A program made the position numbers and the translations under genes. From contig CAZHTC010000004.1 in NCBI GenBank assembly GCA_964535575.1, positions 62,001-126,000 of the forward strand: a stretch of 64,000 nucleotides of DNA, read 5' to 3'. How positions within the stretch are numbered: the stretch's first letter is position 1; the number at the start of each line of letters is the position of its first letter. Below, in pieces: positions 9,358 to 16,515 of the stretch. The stretch comes from JAGPCK01 sp964535575 (GTDB lineage Bacteria; Bacteroidota; Bacteroidia; UKL13-3). Below the pieces are notes generated by a model, which did not search any database, had not been told where the DNA came from, and was given only the letters and a program-made list of their open reading frames with translations.

Positions 9358-9852
9358 ATGAAAAAAATTGCCCTTGCCCTCACCCTTACCTTTGCCCTTA
9401 GCCTTATGGCTCAAAACAGCCAGTCGCTCCCCGATTTGGTGCTGAAGGATATGAACGGAAAACCTAAAAACGTATCGGATTACTCGAAAAGCGGAAAAAT
9501 TACCATCATTTCTTTTTGGGCTACCTGGTGTTCGCCTTGTGTTAAAGAACTCTCCAATATCCAAACAGTTTACGATGACTGGAAAGCCAATTATAACCTT
9601 CAATTGGTGGCGGTAACTGTTGATAATGCCAAAAATACGATGAAGGTAAAACCTTTTGTAGATGGTAAAGGCTGGGACTACGATGTGCTATTTGACAGCA
9701 ACGAGGACCTGAAACGTGCCCTCAATGCCCCCTCTGTGCCTTATACTGTATTACTCGACAAAACAGGCAAAATTGTTTATACGCATAATGGCTATGTGGA
9801 AGGTGACGAATTTGAACTGGAGAAAAAAATTAAAGAAATAGCGGGGAAATAA
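9358..9852 (+). CDS. TlpA/ResA-like periplasmic thiol-disulfide oxidoreductase
   Basis: A classical signal peptide (MKK, hydrophobic core, LMAQ at ~16-19) is followed by a thioredoxin fold of the redoxin/TlpA type. The active site WCSPC has Cys58 and Cys61, and the cis-Pro segment is VPYTVLL. The length (164 residues) is normal for a one-domain TlpA-like protein. Such proteins reduce disulfides in the periplasm, commonly for cytochrome c maturation, which would suit the several c-type cytochromes in this window; that link is inference. It is divergent from the ddl-like operon and followed directly by a strong terminator, so it is probably monocistronic. Confidence 0.93.
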   Translation: MKKIALALTLTFALSLMAQNSQSLPDLVLKDMNGKPKNVSDYSKSGKITIISFWATWCSPCVKELSNIQTVYDDWKANYNLQLVAVTVDNAKNTMKVKPFVDGKGWDYDVLFDSNEDLKRALNAPSVPYTVLLDKTGKIVYTHNGYVEGDEFELEKKIKEIAGK

Positions 9853-9870
9853 TCTCTGCTTCTATCAAAC

Positions 9871-9901
9871 AAAAAGCCCCGTTTCATGTGGGGCTTTTTT
9901 G
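9871..9901 (+). terminator. Intrinsic terminator after the TlpA-like gene
   Basis: AAAAAGCCCC and GGGGCTTTTTT form a perfect stem around a 9-base loop, followed by T's. The A-rich left arm would let it work on both strands, but only the plus-strand gene ends here. Confidence 0.9.
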
Positions 9902-9974
9902 TTCCACCTTGCCCACGCTGTCATTGCGGCTGTTACAGAAAGTTCATTCCATCATTCAATAGTGCAAAAAATGG

Positions 9975-9982
9975 TATCTTCG
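9975..9982 (+). promoter_or_regulatory. Probable -7 element of fdhD
   Basis: TATCTTCG matches TAnnTTTG in all but one defined base. It ends only 4 bases before the fdhD ATG, so the transcript would be leaderless or nearly so. No clear -33 element. Confidence 0.35.
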
Positions 9983-9986
9983 CCCT

Positions 9987-10838
9987 ATGGGTAAAACGCC
10001 TGTTATTGCTGTTCCGGTTCAAAAAATAATGGCTTCAGAAAGCTTACAGACTACCGATTTGCTTGCTGCCGAAGAGCCATTGGAAATTCGTTTGGGATTT
10101 GGCACCGCCCATGCCCGCGAACAAAAAAGTATTTCGGTAACCATGCGTACCCCCGGAAATGATTTTGAACTGGCGCTGGGTTTTTTATTTACGGAAGGCA
10201 TTATTGAAAAGGCTTCCGATATCACTCAAATACGCTACTGTACCGAACTCAACACAAAAGAAAATTCAGAAAATATTGTCAGAGCCGAGTTGAGTGAAAC
10301 CGTGCAGGTGGACCTTGATAAACTATCGCGTAATTTTTATACTACATCGAGTTGCGGAGTATGTGGCAAAGCATCTATTGAATCAGTAAAAACGCATTGC
10401 CGCATTCTTCCCGACAATAAACCCTTTATGTTAACCGCCTCTTTGTTGCATTCACTTCCAAACCTGTTGCGCGGGCAGCAAACCCTGTTTGAACACACAG
10501 GAGGTATACATGCCTGTGCACTGTTTGATACCGTTGGAAACCTGTTGCTGATGCGCGAAGATGTGGGACGCCACAATGCGTTGGATAAACTGATTGGGGC
10601 TGCTATCGGAAAAGAATTAGTGCCCTTAAACCAACATATCATTTTGCTAAGCGGAAGAGCCAGTTTTGAGTTGCTTCAAAAAGCAGCTATGGCCGGTGTA
10701 CGGATGGTATGCGCCATTGGAGCGCCTTCAAGTCTGGCGGTGCAAACGGCCAAAGAATTTGATATTACCCTTATCGGGTTTTTACGAAACGATCGCTTTA
10801 ATATTTATTCTGCTTCCGAAACCATAACGATTGCCTAA
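9987..10838 (+). CDS. fdhD: FdhD, formate dehydrogenase accessory sulfurtransferase
   Basis: The 283-residue length and motifs are those of FdhD: an N-terminal VPVQKI segment, MRTPGNDFELALGFLFTEGI in the first quarter, the CGVCG loop with Cys123 and Cys126, and the EDVGRHNALDK segment. FdhD takes sulfur from the cysteine desulfurase IscS and passes it to the molybdenum/bis-MGD cofactor of formate dehydrogenase and related enzymes. The conserved VPVQKI start supports the first ATG. No molybdoenzyme or Moco gene lies in the window, so its client must be elsewhere. It is flanked by terminators on both sides and is probably transcribed alone. Confidence 0.95.
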   Translation: MGKTPVIAVPVQKIMASESLQTTDLLAAEEPLEIRLGFGTAHAREQKSISVTMRTPGNDFELALGFLFTEGIIEKASDITQIRYCTELNTKENSENIVRAELSETVQVDLDKLSRNFYTTSSCGVCGKASIESVKTHCRILPDNKPFMLTASLLHSLPNLLRGQQTLFEHTGGIHACALFDTVGNLLLMREDVGRHNALDKLIGAAIGKELVPLNQHIILLSGRASFELLQKAAMAGVRMVCAIGAPSSLAVQTAKEFDITLIGFLRNDRFNIYSASETITIA

Positions 10839-10870
10839 AAAAAACAGGCTACCCGTTTCCGGATAACCTG
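10837..10870. terminator. Hairpin between convergent fdhD and CBS gene
   Basis: CAGGCTACCC and GGATAACCTG pair with two mismatches around GTTTCC. An eight-base A run lies on the left, giving a U-run for minus-strand transcripts; the right side (CCTTATTTAT) is a weaker tail for the plus strand. Likely a shared bidirectional terminator. Confidence 0.55.
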
Positions 10871-10910
10871 CCTTATTTATGTAACGCTGAACTTATGGAT
10901 GCAACTTAAT

Positions 10911-11351
10911 TTATAAATGCATGATTGGCCCTTTGTTGGTTTCATAAGCCACAACGCGTACCAAATCGCTTATGGTTACAATGCCGCAAAGTTTACCGTT
11001 CTCTACTACCGGAAGTGAACTAAAAGCCCCCTTTCCCAATATATCCAAAGCATTTTCTAAAGTAGCATCAGGGGTTACTGTTACCGGCCCCGGAGTCATT
11101 AGTTTTAAAATATCAAACCCATCAGACAGGTTTTCTTTATTCACCGACTCGCCTTTTTCAATTTTATCGTGTACAAAACGGTTTACGTCTTTCAGGCTTA
11201 TAATACCCAAAAGAACTTCATTATCTACTACCGGTAAATGGGTTACATTAAACAGGGTAAAAAAATCCATTACCTGCATAAACGTGTTTGAGGGACTGGC
11301 CACCGTAACCTTGTTGGTCATGATCTGGCTTACTAAAATATGCTTGCTCAT
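10911..11351 (-). CDS. Two-CBS-domain protein (copy 1)
   Basis: The 146-residue protein consists of two CBS motifs: residues ~8-60 (ending VTHLPVVDNEVLLGIISLKDV) and ~85-140 (ending FSSLPVVENGKLCGIVTISDL). Paired CBS domains (Bateman modules) bind adenosine nucleotides and usually regulate a fused or partner protein; none is fused here. The protein downstream of which it lies (11488-11910) is a clear paralogue, so the pair arose by tandem duplication. No membrane segment or signal peptide is seen. The nucleotide bound and the partner cannot be predicted. Confidence 0.92.
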   Translation of the reverse strand: MSKHILVSQIMTNKVTVASPSNTFMQVMDFFTLFNVTHLPVVDNEVLLGIISLKDVNRFVHDKIEKGESVNKENLSDGFDILKLMTPGPVTVTPDATLENALDILGKGAFSSLPVVENGKLCGIVTISDLVRVVAYETNKGPIMHL

Positions 11352-11487
11352 AATATGATATTTTGATGAGACAAAGGTACCCCTGCATACATAGCTGAAC
11401 TATGACGTTTATCAAGTAACAATATGATAATGGTCAGTAAGAAAAGGGTGTTTTAAGAGCGAAGTCGGTTTGTTATGTACTCCTCAA

Positions 11488-11910
11488 TCAGCTATGTTTT
11501 TCCCACGAGTATACCCGCACCAGATCTTTGTAGGTAATAATGCCGCGTATTTTTCCGTCTTCGGCCACCGGAAGTGCACGAAATTTCCCTTCGTCAAACA
11601 ATTCCAATGCTTCGAGTAAAGTGGCATCGGGCGAAATGGTTACCGGGTTCGGAGTCATGATATTTGCAATAGAAAAATCGGAATCTAATTGTGCCAGGGT
11701 AAGAGCATCTCCTTTAAGAAAGCGTTCGTGCATAAAATGCAGCACATCATGTACGCTTATAATTCCTATAATGGTATCACCATCCATAACAGGAAGGTGG
11801 TGAATTTTAAACAACTGAAAAAAATCCATCACCTGTGAAAATTTATTGTGCAGGTTAGCAACAGTAACCTTATCGGTCATTACTTGTTCAATGCGCATCA
11901 TTTTACTCAT
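11488..11910 (-). CDS. Two-CBS-domain protein (copy 2)
   Basis: At 140 residues this is a paralogue of the neighbouring 10911-11351 protein, with the same layout: an IEQVMTDKVTVA start, first CBS ending HHLPVMDGDTIIGIISVHDV, second CBS ending FRALPVAEDGKIRGIITYKDL. A gap of 136 bases separates the two, so each may have its own promoter. Both probably bind adenine nucleotides. Conservation of PxT-like positions (MTPNPVTISPDATL) fits a functional Bateman module. Partner unknown. Confidence 0.92.
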   Translation of the reverse strand: MSKMMRIEQVMTDKVTVANLHNKFSQVMDFFQLFKIHHLPVMDGDTIIGIISVHDVLHFMHERFLKGDALTLAQLDSDFSIANIMTPNPVTISPDATLLEALELFDEGKFRALPVAEDGKIRGIITYKDLVRVYSWEKHS

Positions 11911-11948
11911 AAGGTAGAAATTAGTGATTAAGTGAGGTCAAATTTAGC

Positions 11949-11972
11949 GAAAAAAGGAGCACTTCGCGCGCT
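11949..11972 (-). terminator. Probable terminator of the rpsP-rimM-trmD operon
   Basis: On the minus strand AGCGC-GCGAA-GTGCT (one G-U pair) is followed by CC and a run of T's, just after the trmD stop. The stem is short, so confidence is moderate. Confidence 0.5.
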
Positions 11973-11978
11973 ATTTAA

Positions 11979-12665
11979 TTATAGATTTTCTTCATTAAAC
12001 AACCCCGGTCTGCGTTGTTTGGTGCGTTCAATGGATTGCTCATGCCTCCATTCATCAATTTTTTGCTGATGTCCGCTCAAAAGAATATCGGGTACTTTCC
12101 AACCTTTATATTCGGCCGGACGGGTATAAGCAGGCGGGCTCACCAATCCGTCCTGAAATGAATCGGTAAGGGCCGATGTTTCGTCACTCATTGCACCGGG
12201 AATTAAACGTACAATGGCATCTACTATCACGGCAGCGGCCAGTTCGCCACCGGTAAGCACATAATCGCCAATAGAAACTTCGCGGGTAATTAAATGCTCG
12301 CGCACCCTTTCGTCAACACCTTTGTAATGGCCGCACAAAAAGCAGATATTTTTTTTGAGCGAAAGTTCATTGGCCATCTTTTGGTCAAACAGTTCTCCAT
12401 CGGGCGACAGGTAAATCACTTCGTCATAAACGCGCTGCTGTTTCAGTTCGCTCAGGCAACGGTCAATGGGTTCAATCATCATCACCATGCCGGCACCTCC
12501 GCCAAACGGATAATCATCGGCTTTGCGCCATTTGTTGGGAGCAAAATCATGCAGATTGTGCAGGTTTATTTGCACCAGTCCTTTCTCCCTGGCCCTGTTC
12601 ACTATGGAGTAGTTAAACGGACTTTGCAACAAATCTGGATGAAGAGTAAGGATGTCAATATGCAT
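11979..12665 (-). CDS. trmD: tRNA (guanine(37)-N(1))-methyltransferase TrmD
   Basis: The 228 residues match TrmD: MHIDILTLHPDL start, the YPFGGGAGMVM loop, and the knot region (CGHYKGVDERV, IGDYVLTGGE) of the SPOUT fold that binds S-adenosylmethionine. TrmD methylates G37 next to the anticodon in tRNAs reading CUN, CCN and CGG codons and prevents +1 frameshifting; it is usually essential. It starts 2 bases after rimM, in the conserved order rpsP-rimM-trmD. The product ends soon after the RRPGLFNEE segment, a normal length for the family. Confidence 0.97.
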   Translation of the reverse strand: MHIDILTLHPDLLQSPFNYSIVNRAREKGLVQINLHNLHDFAPNKWRKADDYPFGGGAGMVMMIEPIDRCLSELKQQRVYDEVIYLSPDGELFDQKMANELSLKKNICFLCGHYKGVDERVREHLITREVSIGDYVLTGGELAAAVIVDAIVRLIPGAMSDETSALTDSFQDGLVSPPAYTRPAEYKGWKVPDILLSGHQQKIDEWRHEQSIERTKQRRPGLFNEENL

Positions 12666-12667
12666 GG

Positions 12668-13189
12668 TTACCGGTTAAGATGCAGCAGCCCCTCGGGCAA
12701 CTCTACGTGTATTTCTTTTTTGCGTTTTTTAATCTCAATCACAAAATCATCTACCAGCGGCACCAAAACTTCTTCCCCGTTAAAATCAACGGTAAGCAGC
12801 GGATGTGCCGGCATCTCAGTTACATCTGTCACCCGCCCTATTGTGCCTAAATTTTTATCAATCAATAAAAATTCTTTAAATAGTTTCAGTTGGTTTTCAT
12901 CACTTTCAGCCAATAATTTATCATCGGCCATCACATGCAGCCCCACTAATCCCTGTGCGCGGTCTACATGGTTTATATCCTGCAATTTGATAATGATATC
13001 AGTGCCCGAATCATTAAATGTTTCGATAAAATGAGGTATTGGTTTACCTTTTATCTCAAGCATTACGGCCCCTTTTACCAGCATATCGGCAAAAGAAAAA
13101 GGTGAACTGAGTTTTACCTTCAATTCACCTTTTAGTCCGTGTGTGCGGGATATAAAACCGGCTACCGAATATTTTTTTTCTGCAGCCAT
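12668..13189 (-). CDS. rimM: Ribosome maturation factor RimM
   Basis: RimM binds ribosomal protein S19 and assists maturation of the 30S head. The 173 residues show the N-terminal RimM barrel (AGFISRTHGLKGELKVKL, GTDIIIKLQDINHVDRAQGLVG) and the C-terminal PRC-type barrel (LIDKNLGTIGRVTDV, HPLLTVDFNGEEVLVPLVDDFV). It lies 9 bases after rpsP and 2 bases before trmD in the widely conserved operon, which makes the assignment secure. Confidence 0.96.
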   Translation of the reverse strand: MAAEKKYSVAGFISRTHGLKGELKVKLSSPFSFADMLVKGAVMLEIKGKPIPHFIETFNDSGTDIIIKLQDINHVDRAQGLVGLHVMADDKLLAESDENQLKLFKEFLLIDKNLGTIGRVTDVTEMPAHPLLTVDFNGEEVLVPLVDDFVIEIKKRKKEIHVELPEGLLHLNR

Positions 13190-13198
13190 AAAAACGCT

Positions 13199-13735
13199 TT
13201 ACTCAGCAGCTGTTTCTTCAGCAGCAGGAGCCTCTTCTGTAGCAGTTTCGGCACTTGCGCTTACTTCGGCAGCTAAGGCCGATTGTTTAGCAGCTATTTT
13301 TTTGGTTCTTTCTTCGTTTACTTTCGCTTCGGCTTCTAAAGCAGCTTTTTTCTTCCTGTCGGCTGACGACAATAAGCTATCGGCTTTGGCCGTAATTTTA
13401 GCATTCTTTTCTTCCAGCCATTTGTTCAATTTGGTTTCGGCTTGTTCGGCTGTTAAAGCTCCTTTAGCTACTCCGCGATCCAAATGATGTTTGTACATTA
13501 CTCCTTTGTAGGAAAGGATAGCGCGACAGGTATCGGTAGGTTGTGCACCATTACTTAACCACTCAACGGCTTTGTTAAACTCAAGGTTTATGGTAGCCGG
13601 GTTGGTATTGGGATTGTAATCACCAATACGCTCAATGAATTTTCCATCACGGGGTGAACGTCCATCGGCCACCACTATGTGATAGTAGGCAGATTGTTTA
13701 CGTCCGAAACGCTGTAATCTGATTTTTACTGACAT
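13199..13735 (-). CDS. rpsP: 30S ribosomal protein S16, with long C-terminal tail
   Basis: The start is placed at the ATG at 13735 (MSVKIRLQRFGRKQ), the universal S16 N-terminus; a longer in-frame extension upstream has no S16 similarity. Residues 1-80 form the S16 domain (HIVVADGRSPRDGKFIERIG, YNPNTNP). Residues ~95-178 are a lysine-, alanine- and glutamate-rich helical tail that ends in a pure A/E/T segment. This roughly doubles the protein compared with E. coli S16 (82 residues); such tails are common in Bacteroidota. It is the first gene of rpsP-rimM-trmD. Confidence 0.96.
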   Translation of the reverse strand: MSVKIRLQRFGRKQSAYYHIVVADGRSPRDGKFIERIGDYNPNTNPATINLEFNKAVEWLSNGAQPTDTCRAILSYKGVMYKHHLDRGVAKGALTAEQAETKLNKWLEEKNAKITAKADSLLSSADRKKKAALEAEAKVNEERTKKIAAKQSALAAEVSASAETATEEAPAAEETAAE

Positions 13736-13802
13736 GTTGTATTTATTTAAGTGTTTAAAAACTAACCGCTTGAACAAAGTACCCAAACGGGAGGGCAAAT
13801 GT

Positions 13803-13848
13803 CGGGGTAAAATCTGAAAAATCAAAATGTTGCCCGCGATTTACCCCG
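13803..13848. repeat. Inverted repeat upstream of rpsP
   Basis: CGGGGTAAAAT (13803-13813) and ATTTACCCCG (13839-13848) pair with a single bulged A around a 25-base loop. It lies 68 bases upstream of the rpsP ATG and 79 bases before the divergent small gene. No T-run follows on either strand, so a simple terminator is unlikely. It may be a leader structure or an operator; function unknown. Confidence 0.55.
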
Positions 13849-13927
13849 AAAAACAAAGCCCGTACCTGCTTGCTGCTACCAAATAACTGCCGGTTACAAC
13901 GGTTTTGATTAACTTGCAGAGGTAAAA

Positions 13928-14293
13928 ATGATAAGCAAAAACCAATTTTTCAGATTTATTCTAATCGGTATCACTATCATCTCCTGTATAATCTGCATCT
14001 TTTACTACTTGCAGTACAGAGCTACTCTTTCTAACCAAGAAAAAGACTATTTAAAAAGTATTTACAGAAAACGTTTTACTGGCAGAATAGTTTATCTCAA
14101 AGAATATGAAAAAGATTTTTATGTTTTAAGTATTAGAAAACATCCGAATGATGAGTTTACCATCGGGAAGGTTAAGATTAAAAACTTTAAAAATGTGGTC
14201 GTAGGAGATTCTATTGTCAAACACCAAAATTCGTTTGATGTGTATGTGATAAACAAAGATGGGGCAAGTAACTTTCGTTTGGATTGGGAGTAA
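13928..14293 (+). CDS. Small single-pass membrane protein, unknown function
   Basis: The 121-residue product has one N-terminal transmembrane helix (~8-28) followed by a basic, beta-rich soluble domain with phrases RIVYLKEYEKDFYVLSI and VVVGDSIVKHQNSFDVYVI. I do not recognise a named family, though short Bacteroidota proteins with this GRIVYLK/FYVLSI pattern occur. The codons are visibly richer in A/T than in the flanking ribosomal and ffh genes, and it is the only plus-strand gene in this stretch, next to a cluster of short palindromes. These features are compatible with acquisition by transfer, but proof is lacking. Confidence 0.7.
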   Translation: MISKNQFFRFILIGITIISCIICIFYYLQYRATLSNQEKDYLKSIYRKRFTGRIVYLKEYEKDFYVLSIRKHPNDEFTIGKVKIKNFKNVVVGDSIVKHQNSFDVYVINKDGASNFRLDWE

Positions 14294-14339
14294 ATTTATA
14301 AATTAAAGATGCACTGATGGCGCGAGCTCATGGTAAGGC

Positions 14340-14383
14340 GGATTACAAATCCTTCTTGAAATTTCATTCAGGATTGCAAATCC
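14340..14383. repeat. Two short palindromes, GGATT-aca-AATCC and GGATT-gca-AATCC
   Basis: Perfect 5-base arms around a 3-base loop lie at 14340-14352 and 14371-14383, spaced 18 bases apart. The same architecture (perfect arms around aca/gca) recurs four times at 62250-62441. They resemble REP-like elements of RAYT transposases or their remnants. The rest of 14294-14495 contains nothing else I can assign. Confidence 0.65.
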
Positions 14384-14495
14384 CGAATAGCTGAGGGCCT
14401 GCTCTGCTCTTGAGGTTTCAGAGTGATGGAGAACACATCCCCCTGCCCCCTTCTCTTATTTCACGGCCCAACGCTGCAAGGGGGACTATTTGTCC

Positions 14496-14525
14496 AAGGT
14501 TGGCATCCCTGCCAACCTTATTTTT
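14496..14525 (+). terminator. Perfect 10-bp hairpin with T-run
   Basis: AAGGTTGGCA-tccc-TGCCAACCTT is a perfect inverted repeat followed on the plus strand by ATTTTT. It would terminate plus-strand transcription from the small gene at 13928, and it abuts the end of the minus-strand gene. The TGGCA/TGCCA stem is also a form seen as dispersed repeats, so it may be a repeat serving as a terminator. Confidence 0.6.
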
Positions 14526-16389
14526 AGTTATTAATAAACAACCCCACTCCTGCTCCGGCATACCAGCCACTTAACGAAGTTTTGGGAGCCAGCGAGGAAT
14601 AGCTCCCGTCTCTGCGCCATTTTTGCCCCGACAGATCAAACTGGTAGCCGCCCCATGCACTTAAACCTATCATGTAAAAATGGGTACTCACCCGCAATGA
14701 TACATCGCCCAAAATAGCCGGGTTTTTATAAAGTATCTCGCCTCCGCTTTTTTCAGCCTGAAACAAAGATGGGGTTTTGGTAATGGTGTGGCTTATGCGG
14801 TACTCGGTATAGGTAAGCCCGAAACACGGAATGATATTGATAAACGGATTATGAGCAAAAAAGTCACTTCCGTATTTAAAAGAAACGGATGAGGCATTAA
14901 ACGAAAACCTGGAAGTATCACTGGTGGCATACTTTACTTCATTCATCTTGGTATAATGAATACTGCCGTAATTGCCCGAATAATCATTAAACACGGTGAG
15001 GGAAAGTCCCTGCAAACTGAGGGGACTTACAGGAACGGGTAAACCATAGCTATTAAAAAATGGGGTGAGTCCGGTAGTTTTAACACCCGATAACTGGTAC
15101 TCTCCGCTTACCCCCACAAACGTTTCCTTATCCAACGCTCTACCAAAAAAACCTTTATGCTTTTTTCTTCCTTTTTCTACTTTCAGTGCCCGGTCATCGG
15201 CCAGCGAGTTATTATTGAAAAAAATAAAATTATAGTGCTTATATAAATCTCCGAAGTGCATTGAATCTTTTTCAACCAGAAATAACGTGATGGAAGTATC
15301 GTAAGCTTCTTTTTCCATTTTATTTAAAAACGAGGTGAAGTTGTTTTTCGAGAGCGAAGTCCCGCTAAACTCGGCATGAGGGTAAAAACCCGCTGCAATA
15401 AAAACCTTCCCTTTAAGGTAAGGATTGGGGCTATTGTTAATTTTACCTGCAAGCGAGTTAAAAAAGGTTACATCACAATTCTCGTCTGTTTGGTTAAGGC
15501 TGGTATGGCAACGACCAAATTGTCCGAAAAATTTACCTCCCGGATTTTGTTCTACAAGCTTTAGAAAATTGTTGTACATGTAGCGCTCCCGGAAGGGTCG
15601 CTCCTGCATATTGCCACCGGTGTAATATTCGCGCCATTGTAAATTTTCTTTCATATGCCACATAATGGTGCGAACCAGAGCGGCATTTTTGCCGAAATAC
15701 ACATCGTATACTGATTTTTGCCTGTCGTAATTATCGAGTAAATCAGCAATGGTGCGGCCTGCGCGGTAATTGTACCCGAAAATACCCGTTCCCAATTCTA
15801 CCGCTTCAAATTCATTATATTCGGTATTGCGGGCATAGCGGCCATTCATGCCACGCAGGGTTTCAATATGCAACCCGATAGAATCAGGAGCTTCCGTATC
15901 AGGCATCAGCATCACCAGTGTGCGCACGGCCAGTTGCATATCATCTTCAAAGTCTATTCCGTGAACATGAATTTTATGAGTGCTATCAAGGGTGGCATTG
16001 TACTCTTTTAAATGTTCAAACATCCACATGTATTGATTGTGGTAATTGGCTTTGAGCATGGCATAAGCCAGAGTATCATTTTCAAACATGTATTTTTCGA
16101 GCAGGTATCCGGTGGTAAAACTAAACTCCAGAAGCAGGTGATTTACTCCGGCTTTTTCGTGCAGGTATTTTAACAATTTCAGTTCAAGGCGTGCATTGCT
16201 GGCTTTAAACTGATGATTTTCGCCACTAAAAAAAACATGGTAATTCTGAATGGCTGAGTCCATGAGCTTAAAGGTAGAGAAATCGCTGTTATTGGTGATA
16301 TCAACAGGGCTGCGGGTGTACTTGAAATTCTGACTTTTTACCTGAGAAAAAATCAGAAAAAACAGTGCGGAAAAAATAACTCGTTTCAT
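14524..16389 (-). CDS. Secreted protein with erythromycin-esterase/ChaN-like domain
   Basis: The start is set at the ATG at 16389 (MKRVIF), which gives a clean signal peptide ending KSQ; an ATG 21 bases upstream is possible. Residues ~40-380 resemble the EreA/ChaN-like fold: an early FSGENHQF motif (the GExH signature), a HLLLEFS strand and a VHGIDFEDD segment. The last ~200 residues look like a beta-barrel or beta-sandwich (alternating pattern, YSGNYGSIHYTKMNEV, final GWYAGAGVGLFINN). In EreA the conserved acidic and histidine residues hydrolyse macrolide lactones; here the substrate is unknown and drug resistance should not be assumed. No close partner gene. Confidence 0.65.
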   Translation of the reverse strand: MKRVIFSALFFLIFSQVKSQNFKYTRSPVDITNNSDFSTFKLMDSAIQNYHVFFSGENHQFKASNARLELKLLKYLHEKAGVNHLLLEFSFTTGYLLEKYMFENDTLAYAMLKANYHNQYMWMFEHLKEYNATLDSTHKIHVHGIDFEDDMQLAVRTLVMLMPDTEAPDSIGLHIETLRGMNGRYARNTEYNEFEAVELGTGIFGYNYRAGRTIADLLDNYDRQKSVYDVYFGKNAALVRTIMWHMKENLQWREYYTGGNMQERPFRERYMYNNFLKLVEQNPGGKFFGQFGRCHTSLNQTDENCDVTFFNSLAGKINNSPNPYLKGKVFIAAGFYPHAEFSGTSLSKNNFTSFLNKMEKEAYDTSITLFLVEKDSMHFGDLYKHYNFIFFNNNSLADDRALKVEKGRKKHKGFFGRALDKETFVGVSGEYQLSGVKTTGLTPFFNSYGLPVPVSPLSLQGLSLTVFNDYSGNYGSIHYTKMNEVKYATSDTSRFSFNASSVSFKYGSDFFAHNPFINIIPCFGLTYTEYRISHTITKTPSLFQAEKSGGEILYKNPAILGDVSLRVSTHFYMIGLSAWGGYQFDLSGQKWRRDGSYSSLAPKTSLSGWYAGAGVGLFINN

Positions 16390-16442
16390 GTTATAAAGTA
16401 TAGGATACAACCTGATAACGCCAGTGCCCTTTACTTCATTGT

Positions 16443-16470
16443 AAAAAAAGCGGCTAATCGGTTTAAACCG
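16443..16470 (-). terminator. Probable terminator after ffh
   Basis: On the minus strand an imperfect hairpin built from CGGTTTAAACCG and TTAGCCG is followed by CTTTTTTT. It lies between the ffh stop and the next minus-strand start. The CGGTTTAAACCG segment is itself a 12-base palindrome. Confidence 0.5.
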
Positions 16471-16515
16471 GGTTTAAAGGTACAACAACCAATGAATTTT
16501 TAATAATTCAATAAC

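Noticed and set aside
9154..9603. 149-codon minus-strand open frame between ddl and the TlpA-like gene
   Set aside because: It overlaps the real TlpA-like gene antisense and the ddl promoter; no similarity is seen.
12294..13034. 246-codon plus-strand open frame spanning trmD and rimM
   Set aside because: It is antisense to two certain genes and crosses their boundary; the translated sequence has no family character.
14524..16389. Macrolide resistance by an erythromycin esterase
   Set aside because: Only the fold signature is shared with EreA; the protein is secreted and has a barrel-like extension, so drug hydrolysis is not supported.
16451..16470. CGGTTTAAACCG palindrome as an operator or attachment site
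   Set aside because: It lies in the terminator region of ffh with no second copy seen in the window, so a terminator role is the simpler reading.
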